Assembly: GCA_015143295.1 (NCBI GenBank)
Contig: CM026552.1
Location: 62,242,944-62,306,943, forward strand
Direction: 5' to 3'
From: Tetracentron sinense
Lineage: Eukaryota; Streptophyta; Magnoliopsida; Trochodendrales; Trochodendraceae
DNA length: 64,000 nt
This document shows positions 36,025-46,949 of this stretch, piece after piece. Positions within the stretch are counted from its first letter, which is position 1; each line of letters opens with the position of its first letter. The notes under the pieces were generated by a model. It saw only the letters and a list, made by a program, of their open reading frames with translations, was not told where the DNA came from and did not search any database. The position numbers and the translations under genes are program-made.

Positions 36025-38400
36025 TGTCGCGACCCAAAATACTCCTTGGGAGTTGGGGATACTTTGGCTCGTGATGTGCCGTATCCGATACCAAACCATC
36101 CTGTAATAATACTCAAGGCATAACATAATGGAAACATAAAGTAATGCGGAAACTCAAATCAAAGTGTGGAAGCGTAACCAAGAAATTTCTTTTCTATATA
36201 TAACCTGTATTCCAAGTTTGTACGTACATAACCAAAGTTAAGGTGGACATGCCCACCTATCAAAATACAAAAAGCAACCTCACAGTCTCTCCACTCAGCA
36301 GTAGTCTAGATAGGGCCATCTATCTAGGTCTCTGTCCTCCTGTGACTGCATCAGGATAGGCGGATCCTTTTCTTCCTTGTACTCTTCTTCAATCCATGCT
36401 CCGGGTTGGGGATGTCGAACTGACCTGCCGACATAACATGTATGGCTGAGCATGGAATACTCAGCAAGCCAAAACTACTAGCTAACAGTGTATCATAATT
36501 ATAATATTACATACAAGTGCGTAAGGAAATAGTAATTACAAGTTCATGTTTAAAAACTCCGTCACGGAAAATCTTTCATAAAACTTGTTCTTTTCATGTA
36601 AAACAAACCGACTTATGCATGCTTGTGAGTTCTTATAAATGCTTATGAGTCTCGTGGTTTCTTATTAGTTCGTGTGAGCTTTCGAGTTCTTATAACTTTT
36701 CTTATGAGCTTATAAGCTTTCTTGTGAGCCTTCTTCTGAGCTTTCTTGTGAGCTTCTTGTGAGTCTATTCTTGTGACCTTATGATCCTTGGAGACATATG
36801 CAAGATCTTAGACTTATGAAATTCCTACGAGTTCTTGAAAAGCCTTGCAAGACTTATGATCGTTGGAGGTTATGCAAGATCTTAGACTTAATCATTGTGA
36901 GCATGAAGTAATCGATCTTAGGATACCAACCCAAAGTTTGGCTTTGTCAATGCTTATGCTTCTTTCTTATGAATTACCTTAGAAAAAACCTTGTTTATGA
37001 TTCTTGAAATACATGCTTATGCGAAAACCTCGATCATGCAAAACTTATCGTGCTCGGAGTGCTTGTGAGCATCATCATATATACATATCTTGAAAACCTT
37101 AAACAATTCATATGAATTCATACAAGACATCTTAGCATTGTAGTATCATTAAATAATTCTAGGACATAGCATATTACCATTCATTTCATCACATCATCAA
37201 GACCATGGCTTTTAAGCCTAATTCATCACATCATACTTAAAACAATGATTTATTTAGAGATATTAACATTCACTTGCAAATATAGCTATATTAACCCTCT
37301 TATTGAAAAACCCCCAAATCATAAACCCTTATTACTCCTTTGATCATAATCTAGTTTACCCCAAATCATACATTCACTATTTGCATCATAGCAAGGTTAA
37401 TCTCTATTTAAATCACCCATTTAATCATCTTTTCCATGTTTGTATAATAACAAAGTTAGGTAGTAGAATCACTTACTTTGCAAAGCTTGAATCTCATTTG
37501 AGAAGGGTTGAGAAGGCTTGAAAGAGTTACTCCGAGCTTTGAGGAGCAAGAGTAGAGCTTCCACCTTGATCTCAAGACCCAACAAGCCAAAACCCTAGAA
37601 GAACCTTGTTCTTCCCTCTTATTCTCTCTAAAATCTCTCCAATTGTGTCTTAGAAGGTTTATAAGACCCTAACCCATGAAATTTGGGTATATATGGGCAA
37701 TGGGGTGGTTAAAGACCAACACACCCTTAATGAATTGCCTTAAAACTGACAAAAAATGGCCAAAATTGTGATGTTCGGTTGGCCGGTGGTGCCCATCAGT
37801 CGACCGGTTCAAAAATAGCTCTCTGAAATAATTTACCATTCAAAATTTGGTAGGTTCGGTTGACCGGTAAGGAGGTTCGGTCAACTGGATTTGTGCTCGG
37901 TCGACCAGTTTCTGATCCACTTTGGTATTTTGGCCATAACTTTTGACTCCCTTATCGGATTTTGACGATTGAACTTGCGGCTCATATTTTGAAGGGGAAC
38001 AATTTTCTATCTAATAGCCAAATCCTAATTTTGAGTTTTTAATTACCTAAATGGGATCTAAAGCCAACTGGTCTGGAAATGGGTTTCAGCAACTCAAATT
38101 TTCAGAAGATCCGACTTCAGAAATCGGACTTTTGACTCATCCCTGACTCAAAATCAGGAACAGTGATTAACATGAACCTCGAAGAGGGTTTAAATACCTT
38201 TCCAAAAATTCAAGAACCACTCAATGACAATTAGCGGTGAGAATTCTAGAGCTACTTAAATTTGAAGGTACGCAAAGGCATAACCCTTGTTGATACTTAA
38301 GAGTATTCTATACTCTTACTTTCTTCATCCCAAACATCCATACACACAAATTTTCTTTCTTAAGGCTTTAATACATGCCATAAGGATCTGGAGTTCTACA
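36025..38400 (-). repeat. 5' LTR of the minus chromovirus
   Basis: TGTCGCGACCC...GGAGTTCTACA, 2376 bp, flanked by TSD GAGGG at 38401. It carries a hairpin at 36445-36465, a CTTGTGAGC-rich simple zone about 36640-36780, a TATA box at 37688-37694 (minus), a cassette at 37779-37915 and the conserved U3 block at about 37930-37985. Confidence 0.95.
37779..37915. repeat. Palindromic-word cassette, GGTCGACCGGT type (5' LTR)
   Basis: Words GGTTGGCCGGT, CAGTCGACCGGTTC, GGTTGACCGGTA, GGTCAACTGGAT and GGTCGACCAGTTT, the partner of the 27915-28075 cassette. It is one GGTCNACCGG word shorter near 37880, so it is already changing within one insertion. Confidence 0.85.
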
Positions 38401-38405
38401 GAGGG

Positions 38406-39119
38406 CTAGTGGGAGTTAATCACTCCTTGATAATCTTGTTATCGAAAAGTTTCATAATTCATATGATAAATATTTTGATAATGCCTGATTATTGTATTCC
38501 CTTCAAGAAAAATATTAAGTGATACTAATGAGATTATTAATCCTATGGCCTTCTATTATCAATAAGACTAGGAATTAATTAGCCTAAGACTTGTCTCTCT
38601 GATAGGAGTTCGATATAATTCAGTCTAAATTAAACTCTTAGTGCATTATTTCTATAGTAGATAGGTCTGTATATGGCCTGATAGGGAGTGTCAACTAGCA
38701 TAATGAGGGCACATCCCTACTTGATCATATGAAAACCGAGAACAATGGATTTAACTTAAACAAGGAAACATGATGGCTGATAGGTGACAGTCATGTTGTC
38801 CTTGGAGGTCACAAGAAAATTGGGAATCACTGATTTACATAAGGAGTTATTCATGAGATGCTCAGTTTGATGGATAGCTACTATCCACCTTATGGTGCAT
38901 GTGTAATACTATCCTAGCATGGAAGATTACATGTGTATTATAAGGGTCCCAATACTCATCTAAGATAAAATGTTTATTTTCTAATTTCATATAATGAAGG
39001 GAATTATGAAATTTGAAGAAAGATGAGAGGATCATCACAGATTTAAAAATCTCAAAAATCCGATGAATATGTGTGTGAATTATAATGTAATTAATTATGC
39101 TTTATTTTATTATGTAGAT
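38406..39119 (+). other. Copia leader, second part
   Basis: Continuation of the copia leader after the chromovirus TSD. No gene seen. Its last five bases (TAGAT, 39115-39119) are the TSD of the next solo LTR. Confidence 0.6.
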
Positions 39120-41447
39120 TGTAGAGCCCCAGAACTTTTTGTAAATGTCTTGGAACGTATGCTAAGGCTTTATGCCTTTGTAATCTCCAATTTCTATGAA
39201 ATGAGAAGTTGTTTTTTAAAAACTTAAGTATTAAGAAGTGGGATTCCTAAGTCGGATATGTAAAGATCCGGTTTGCTGAACTCCATTTACGGATTAGTCA
39301 ACTTTGAGGATAAATTGGTCCATAAATAAAGAAGAAATTAGAAATTCTAAAATGCCAGAAATGTTCATTTTTGAATGACAAATCCAACGCAAGTTGAATT
39401 GTCAAAATCCGACAAATGAGTCAAAAGTTATGGCCAAAACACCGAAATAGGAAAAATGAGAAAAATCAGCAAAATAGGCAAAACACAGACTGACCGGTCG
39501 ACCGCTCCCAAGACCAATCGATCGAAAGCCTACCGCTCGACCACTAAGATGACCGATCGACCGCTCGCCTACCGGTCGACTGCTATCGCACTAATTTTAT
39601 ATGGAGAAATTTTCCAGAGAGGGTCTTTTGGACCGATCGACCGCTCGTCATGACCAGTCGACCGCTCCCTTACGAATTTGCTTAGTTTGGTCTTTTTAAG
39701 CAGATCATTAAGGGTATGATGGTCTTTAACCATCCCCTTTGCTATATAAACCCAAGTTCGTGGGTTGAGGGTTTCAAAAACCCTCAAGCTTACATTTGAG
39801 AGAGAGTGAGAAAGGAGAAAGGGGATTCTAACCTAGGGTTTTCGTTTGAGAAGGAATCAAAGGGTTTGAAGACCCTAGATCATCACAAGCTCAGATTTAT
39901 TCAAGTTCACGGCTCAAGCACTCGAGGAGCACGTTCTCCAAAGCTAGGGCAGCGTTCAACCTCGATTCTTACAAGGGATTTCTTCCCTTCTTCAAGGTCG
40001 ATACCTTTCGCTACCCTCCTAGTCATGGCTTTCTCTTTTCCTTCCTTAGTTCCTTGTTTTCCCTCATCTATAACTATGCTATGGGTTGGGATGTATGAAT
40101 GGAAAAGGATGTTGGGCGAAGGATGCCATGTGAATGTGATGTGATGAATCAAATGGGAAGGGTATTGTATCAATAATAAACACACATGGATGTTGTGAAT
40201 ATAAACCCACCTAGGAAGGCAAGATGTAGGCTTTAACAAATAATGTACACACCACATGTTTGATGAAATGCCAAGGTGAATAAATGAGTTGTAAATCAAG
40301 ACTCAAATGTTTAAAAGCGTATGGAATTGCTAGGGTTTATGATAGTGTGATTAATTGCTTTCTTTAAACGGCATGAATAATTACTTGTTTAAATTAATGA
40401 TATTCGATGTATTGTTGAAATCTCCAAATGTCATATTTAATTTCAAGTGAAAGTATGTACACAATTCCACGAGCACGGCATGCATGACATGTTTTACGAG
40501 CATTTCTCAAGAATAAGGTGCTAGAGGTAGGACATATCTTACGATATGTTTTGCCTCACTTTTGACAAGAGGACACGAACAGGCATTTCATAGGAGGGAG
40601 TTTACACTTCCCTCCCTTCCAAGAGGGGTCTCCCCTCACTCACAAGTGCATATCATAAAAAGAAGGGTTCCCTTCCCTCTCAAGTGCATGTCATTGAAAT
40701 AAGTGTCTCCCTTCCCTCTCAAGTGCATCTCACAAGTTATATGAGCATGTTTAAATTCTAAGCTAGCATGCATAACACGCATGACATGACACGCTCGACA
40801 AGATCAAGCAAGACAGACATGACAAGTTTTTCAAGCATGAAAAGGGTATTTTAAGTCTAGTCAAGTGCACGATGATTTCAAGAGTTTTATCAACTTTTAT
40901 GTGATGCAAGTATGAATATAAACTGTTTTACTTTCCTGTTATATTATAAACTGCTTTTTGCTTTACATATTGTTATTGCTATGCTGTGACTGTTGGTTAG
41001 CATTTGGTACACACTGAGTATTCCATGCTTAGCCGTACGTTTATGTCGGCAGGTACTGAGGGAGCTGCCGCTCCTTTCGACATCTGTGCCCCTGACCCTT
41101 GGGTAGAAGAGGAGTATGTTGAGGAACTTGTGGAGGAACCTCCGGTAGAGGGCTACTACTAGGTGGTAGATTCTGAGTGATTTGTGGGTGAGCTTGTGAG
41201 AGTTTATTCATGTATTTTGGCGGGCATGTCCGCACTTTCTTTTGTGATTGCATTTTGTACACAACTTGGATCATGTATATACTTAGAGGTTTGGTTAGTC
41301 TTCCGCTATGCCATGTTAATCATGCTTCCGCATTTATGTCCTCTATTGTATATGCTTCGTGTGTTTTGCAGGTTGATTTGTCAAGCAAGTCATGTTAAGT
41401 TGTCCAAGAGTCACTCTAACTCCTAGGGTGGGTTTTGGGTCGCGACA
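39120..41447 (+). mobile_element. Solo LTR, Tekay-like subfamily A
   Basis: TGTAGAGCCCCAG...GGGTCGCGACA, perfect TSD TAGAT (39115-39119 and 41448-41452), 2328 bp. TATA box TATATAAA at 39743-39750, an ACCGGTCGACCGCTC-type cassette at 39488-39665, and hairpins at 40532-40549, about 41014 and 41219-41232 (GCGGGCATGTCCGC). Confidence 0.95.
39488..39665. repeat. Palindromic-word cassette, ACCGGTCGACCGCTC type
   Basis: Words GACCGGTCGACCGCTC, GACCAATCGATCGAAAG, ACCGCTCGACCACT, GACCGATCGACCGCTC, ACCGGTCGACTGCT and GACCAGTCGACCGCTC; the last ends about 80 bp before the TATA box. Confidence 0.85.
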
Positions 41448-41456
41448 TAGATAGCC

Positions 41457-41630
41457 ATGAATCCCCTTTCCAAGATTTTAGAAGAGATTCGTTTGACTGG
41501 TCCTAATTTTGTGGACTGGAAAAGAAACCTTGGACATTGTGCTAATTTCTCAGAAGATTGCTCATGTTCTCACTTCCGATTATCCGAAATTTGTGAGGCA
41601 ATTCAGACCCCGGAGCAAGTTGAGAAAGCC
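41457..41630 (+). pseudogene. Copia gag start (fossil)
   Basis: MNPLSKILEEIRLTGPNFVD and WKRNL match the start of plant copia Gag (RLTGPN[FY]xDWKRNL). It begins five bases after the solo-LTR TSD and similarity ends at the LINE tail. Broken. Confidence 0.75.
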
Positions 41631-41638
41631 TTTTTTTT

Positions 41639-42120
41639 AAAAATAAATAAATAAAGCCACTTAGTAGGAGTGGGGGGTTTGGCCGACCCCTACCTGATTT
41701 ATTAAAATAGAAGAAAAATTTGGGGGAGGGGGGACATAAAACCTTGCCCCTACAAGACAACCAACTAAGGGGGGGGGGGGGGGACATAAAACCTTACCCT
41801 TCCTAAGAAAATCAAGATCAGTGGTGGCAAAACCGACCTTGACAAAAATGACCAAATAAAAGAAGAAGGGCCATAAACCTAACCTCTTCAACCATCCGAC
41901 CTTACAAGACCCAACAATACAAAGCTGGGGGGGACATAAACCAAAACCCCAACTAAAACTCAACACACTAAAATCTGATATTTACTAGATTCGAAGAGTG
42001 AAGGCAGATCAAACATTGTAAATGTATAGGGCAATCGCTAAACTCTCTGAAAATTTTCCTATCTTTCTTTTGGCAAGCTTCTTTAGAAAGAAAGTCTGCG
42101 ACCTGATTATTTTCTCTAAA
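41639..42120 (-). other. LINE 3' UTR
   Basis: Noncoding, with TTTATTTATTTATTTTT near the tail and three copies of GGGGACATAAA-type sequence near 41728, 41779 and 41929 (read on plus), one led by a run of 15 G at 41769-41783. The first two form a tandem duplication containing ACCTT(G/A)CCC. Confidence 0.7.
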
Positions 42121-42126
42121 TGTATG

Positions 42127-42540
42127 CTAGAAAATCAAATTGCACAAAATCTTCAATCTAATAATCTCTTTCCACCAATACCAAGATTTCCACGGAGGTT
42201 CCAGAATACCATTAATCACATCAATCACTATTTTCGAATCACTTTCTACCACCACATTATATAGACCATGCTTTTCACAAAGCACGCACCCATCATAAAC
42301 CACTCTAAATTTAGCAATCGTATTGGAATCCACACCATAGTATTCATAAAATCCTAAGACCAAATTACCTTGAGCATCATGAATAATTCCTCCTCCTCCA
42401 CTCTCTCCCCGGTTGTTCTTTGAAGCCCTATCAGTATTGAGTTTGAACCAACCCGGAGAAGGACATAACCATTTGGTGATGATAGGCCTCTTCATTCTGG
42501 AACTAATAGCTTGAATATCAAAATAGGAGCCTAACTCTCT
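42127..42540 (-). pseudogene. LINE RNase H domain
   Basis: WLCPSPGWFKLNTDRASKNN near the start, GGGGIIHDAQGNLVLGF, AKFRVVYDGCVLCEKHG and VVVESDSKIVIDVI. This is the plant RVT_3-type RNase H fold, with T-D at the first catalytic position and E-S-D at the strand holding a later acidic residue. It would remove RNA from the cDNA hybrid during target-primed reverse transcription. It forms part of a 236-codon open frame (42127-42837). Confidence 0.85.
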
Positions 42541-43250
42541 ATCCTTAGAACTGAAATTTTTAGTGAACTTCCAATTATTTGCAGATCCTTTCACCCAATC
42601 ATTGATTCTTTCCAAGATGTCTTTGAAAGGCCTTTTGAAATTATCATACCTCGATTTATTTCGAAAAATCCAAAGCTTCCAACACACAAATATAGGAACT
42701 ACATTGCATAGAAATCCTCTAACCAAACCACTTTGACTTTCCTGAAAAAATCTCATAAGTCTAGTCTGAATTGTGTCCTCTTCAAAAAACCGAATGTTCC
42801 GAGCCTGCCCCACTCTTCTCCAAATCTTAATAGCCATCTCTCATTTACAAAAAAGATGAGACAAAGACTCACTATTAGGGTTGAAACAACATTCACACTT
42901 GCTAGGCAGATAAATACCTTTGGATTGGACATTGCTATCCACCAGAATGGCATTATGAAACATCTTACAAATCATAACTGAAATTTTTAAAGGAATGCCC
43001 TCTTTCCAAATAGCTTGACCCCATCTAACTTTAGGGAAAACTTCACAAACACACTCCTAGCATGATTTGGAAGAAAATCTCCCTAAACTTTCTTTTTCCA
43101 AATAATACGGTCTTCTTGGAAAGATAAAACAATAGGGTTATGGGAAAGTTGTTTCATATCCTCTTCTCACCAAAATCCTCTACTCAAACTTTCTTGAACC
43201 ATAGGAAAAAATTCTGGACACTCAATAGCCACCTCAATCAAAGGAGCATC
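42541..43250 (-). pseudogene. LINE zinc-finger (zf-RVT) region
   Basis: Minus-strand similarity to the zf-RVT region between RT and RNase H, with a C-x-C-C-F-N-P-N-S-E-S-L-S-H-L-F-like segment near 42845-42900 and the W-K-L-W-I-F-R-N spacer near 42660. Interrupted by frame changes and stops. Confidence 0.7.
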
Positions 43251-43253
43251 TTC

Positions 43254-44421
43254 CTACCAAATATCAAACCAGAAATTTGTAGATTCACCAGTGCCTATCA
43301 ACCATTTATAGTTCATCATCGTACCCCATCGACCAATCTCCAGCCAAGTTTTCAGACCTTGTAAGAAGTTATCAATCATCCAAGGGTGGTTATTTTTCAG
43401 ATATTTACTTCTAAAATAGTTGCTCCACAAATCCTTTTCAGAAATCAGCTTCCAAGCCATCTTCATTCTGAAAGCCTTTGCTACATCTTCCAACTTATGA
43501 ATTCCCAAGCCGCCTTCTCCACACGGTTTAGTAATATTATTCCAAGACACCCAATGCAATCTAATATTACCATCACTATCATTCCAGAAAAAAGAAGTAA
43601 AAGAACTTTCAATCCTTCGAATAACACCTATTGGAATGTTGGAACTCATCAAGCTATGAATTGGCATTGAAGATAAAATATGCTTCAGCAGAACAAGTTT
43701 CCCTCCATTCGATAACGTTTTCCCTTTCCATCCTTCCATCTTTTTCTGAACCTTGTCAATAATATAATCGAAGTAAACATTCTTCACATGACCATGGAAA
43801 ATGGGAATCCCCAAATAACGAAACGGGAACTTATCAACAGAAATCCCACTGGTATTAACCAGATTGCTCCTCTCCCTTTCATTTTTTTATCAGCCACATA
43901 CACCGCACTTTTATGCTTATTAATACTTTGCCCTGAAGCAGCTTTATAATCAGAGAAAAATTTAAAAAGCTGAATAATAGATCTTTTCTGCCCATTGCAA
44001 AAGATGAGAGTGTCATCTGCGAACAATAAATGGGAAATAGGAATAGCATTTTTCAGAGACCTGTAATACCCCACTTTCCCGGCTTGAAATATATTCTTCA
44101 AACCTCTACTCAGAACCTCTTCGGCCAAAATGAATAGAGCAGGAGATAAAGGATCACCTTACCTCAGGCCCCGGGAAGACTTGAAAAATCCATGCAATTT
44201 ACCACTGAGGATAACCGAGAAAAAAGGAGAAGAAATGCACCCTTTTATAAGTTTCAAAAAATATTCACTGAAGCCAAATTTCTTCAACACTAGAATAAGA
44301 AAATCCCATTCAATTCTATCATAAGCTTTCGCCATATCTAGTTTGAAGATCACATTTCCCCCTCTAACTTTTCGGTTAATGTTCGAAGTTAAATCTTGAG
44401 CCATAGAAATATTATCAATGA
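43254..44421 (-). pseudogene. LINE reverse transcriptase, palm and downstream
   Basis: On the minus strand: NVIFKLDMAKAYDRIEWDFL (palm motif A, 44159-44404), GLRQGDPLSPALFI-like text disrupted near 44150, HLLFADDTLIFCNG (motif C with F-A-D-D, about 43985-44045), then the thumb and the 186-codon segment MGIPIFHGHVKNVYFDYIID...GEGGLGIHKLEDV characteristic of plant LINEs. At least two frame changes split it. Confidence 0.9.
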
Positions 44422-46865
44422 TGTCGCGACCCGAAACCCACCCTGGGATTTAGATCGAATCTTGGACGACTCATCATGACTTGCATGGCTTGCTTGACCA
44501 AAATAACCTACAAAAGACCTGGAGCATATACAATAGAGGATAATAATAGCGGAAATATCTAACAAAGCACAGCGGAAGTCTAACAAACCTCTATGTATAT
44601 ACATACGTGATCCAAGTTTATATAAAAAGAAAATACACAAAAGAAAGTGCAGACATGCCCGCCAAAATACATGGATATACTCTCATCTCACCTACAGCTA
44701 TTCACTCAGAATCTACCACAACCTAATAATAACCCTCACCCTGAGGTTCCTCCGCAGGCTCCTCAACGTACTCCTCCTCCACCCATGGGCCAGGAGCACA
44801 GACATCGAATGGAGCAGCAGCTCCCTCAGAACCTGCCGACATAAACGTACTGCTGAGCATGGAATACTCAGCGTGTACCAAATACTAACCAACATTCATA
44901 GCAAACAATAACTATATGGAAAGCAGGAAGCAGTTCACAGATATAAAGTAGGAACAATTCATATCATCACGCGATAGTAAAGCAGTTGATAATCATGCTT
45001 GCATTTCGTAAAAGCTGATAAAATCCTTGAAAAATATCGTGCACTTGAATTGACTTAAGACATCCTTTTCGTGCTTAAAAACTTGTCTTGTCATGTGTCT
45101 TGTTTTGTCGTGTCGTGTCATGTCATACGTGTCATGCTTGTATCGTGCGTGTCATGCGTGCACCATGCTTGTCATGCATGCTTGCTTGGGAGTTCAACAT
45201 GCTCATGTACTTGTGAGATACGCTTGTGAGATGCCTTGAGAGGGAAGGGAGGCCCTTCTTTCGTGATATGCCTTGAGAGGGAAGGGAGACACTTCTTTAA
45301 TGCAATGCACTTGTGAGTGAGGGGAGACCCCTCATGGAAGGGAGGGAAGTGTAAACTCCCTCCTAAGAAAAGCTTGTTCTTGTCCTCTTGTCAAAAGCGA
45401 GGTAAAACATATCATAAGATATGTCCCACCCCTAACATCCTTACTCTTGCAAAACCGTAGGTAAAACATGTCATGCATGCCGTGCTCGTGGAATCGTGTG
45501 CATACTTTCATTTGAAATTTAATATGACAATTTGGGGATTTCACAATACATAGAACATCAAAATTTGAGCAAGAAATCATTCATTCAAATTTTAGGGAAA
45601 GCAAGTAAGTACACTATCATAAGCCCTAGCAATTCCATAAACATTTAAACATGCATTTTCCACTACAAATCGTCATTTTCTCCATTGAGGCATTTCATCA
45701 AACACATGGTTTGTGTATTTTGGTTAACACCTAAATCTTTCATTTTGTCCTACATGAATCATTCTTCATTCAATCCACATCATGTATGTTCATTATTGAG
45801 GTGAAATGCCCTTCCCATTTTAATCATCACAACACAACCCAAGGCATCCGATCGCCTATTCACGTCCACATAACCATCCATTCATTCCATCTCCTTATCT
45901 TGTTTAGAAATTTAGGGAAAATCATCAAATGAAAGAAAAACAAGGAGAATGGGTGAACTAGAAGGTTAGTATAAGGTACCGACCTTGATTTGGGATGAAG
46001 AACACCCTTGGTGTGTAGTTCCAACTTTAGGAAGAATCCCTCTTTGAGTTTGAGGAACTCTAGTTGCCTGAGGAAGGTCCTTTGCTTGAAAATCTTCAAG
46101 ATGAGCTTCCCTTGATCTCCAATCCAAGCCTTCTTTGAAGGATTTCCCCAAAATCCTCTCTTTCCCTTTCTTCCCTCTTTCTCTCCCTTAGGTTAGAAAT
46201 GCCCCAAATGAGGGTTCCTTAACAATACAAGGGTTTAAGACTCAAATTCGGCATCAGTTACCGCATGCGATCGATCGCAGGTCCTTGCGATCGATCGCAC
46301 CTGGATGCGATCTATCGCACATGAACCCGAACATTTCTGGTCTGATTTCCCCCTGCATGCGATCGATTGCACACTCTTGCGATTGATCGCAGATCCTTGC
46401 GATCTATCGCACCTGGGGATCCATCTATCGCATATAACCCCGAGAGTTTGGGAATCATTTAACCTGCATGTGATCGATCGCACCTGACTTGCGATCGATC
46501 GTACCCTTCAGATTTTGTTGTTTTTCTCCTATTTTTCCACACTTTGGTAATTCGACAATAACTTTTGACTCGGTTGCCCGATTTTGAGGATTCAACTTGC
46601 GTTGGATTTGTCTTTCGAATGGGACATTCCTGGCATTTTAGAATTTCCAATTTCTTCTTTATTTATTGACTAAATTACCCCTGAAGATGACTGATCAGTA
46701 AATGGGTTTCAGTACTTCAGGTTTTCGATATATTCGACTTAGGAATACTACTTCTTAACACTTAGAGTTGTTCAAAATTTCTCATTTCATAGAATTGGAA
46801 GATTACAAAGGCTTCATGGCTTGACACGGTTCCCAATACATGGAAAAAAGTTCCAGGGCTCTACA
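44422..46865 (-). repeat. 3' LTR of the deleted element
   Basis: TGTCGCGACCC...GGGCTCTACA, 2444 bp. It carries hairpins at 44852-44872 and 45407-45424, a GAGAGGGAAGGGAG repeat about 45230-45340, a cassette at 46262-46505 and the conserved U3 block at about 46530-46600. The polypurine tract (GGGGGGGAGGA on minus) follows at about 46866-46880. Confidence 0.95.
46262..46505. repeat. Palindromic-word cassette, GCGATCGATCGCA type
   Basis: About nine words: GCATGCGATCGATCGCAG, TTGCGATCGATCGCACC, ATGCGATCTATCGCACAT, GCATGCGATCGATTGCAC, TTGCGATTGATCGCAG, TGTGATCGATCGCACC and others. Identical word family to 24502-24765 (subfamily B) and the Athila LTR. Confidence 0.9.
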
Positions 46866-46949
46866 TCCTCCCCCCCTTATAAAAAATTTCGTCCCCGAAA
46901 TTTGGATGACACATGCATTACAAGTCCCAAAACATCATTACATAGCATA

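Larger units (their letters stand above)
23601..38400 (-). mobile_element. Full-length Tekay/Del-like chromovirus, subfamily B
   Basis: Both LTRs, primer site, gag, pol with a C-terminal chromodomain-like tail, and polypurine tract are present in order on the minus strand. A perfect TSD GAGGG lies at 23596-23600 and 38401-38405. Two solo LTRs of the same broad family are nested in it (24263-26842 in its 3' LTR, 30487-33158 in pol). Coding parts are broken in a handful of places, so it is a fossil. In the first 235 bp or so of the LTR pair I count about 14 differences by eye, suggesting an insertion age of a few million years at usual plant rates. Confidence 0.95.
21201..41630 (+). mobile_element. 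Ty1/copia element, 5' part (with nested insertions)
   Basis: Parts: 5' LTR 21201-22570, initiator-Met primer site at 22572, long noncoding leader (22585-23600 and 38406-39119), and the start of gag at 41457. The leader is split by a minus-strand chromovirus (23601-38400, TSD GAGGG) and a solo LTR (39120-41447, TSD TAGAT). Gag similarity stops at about 41630 where a LINE tail begins; pol and the 3' LTR are not in the window. Broken. Confidence 0.75.
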
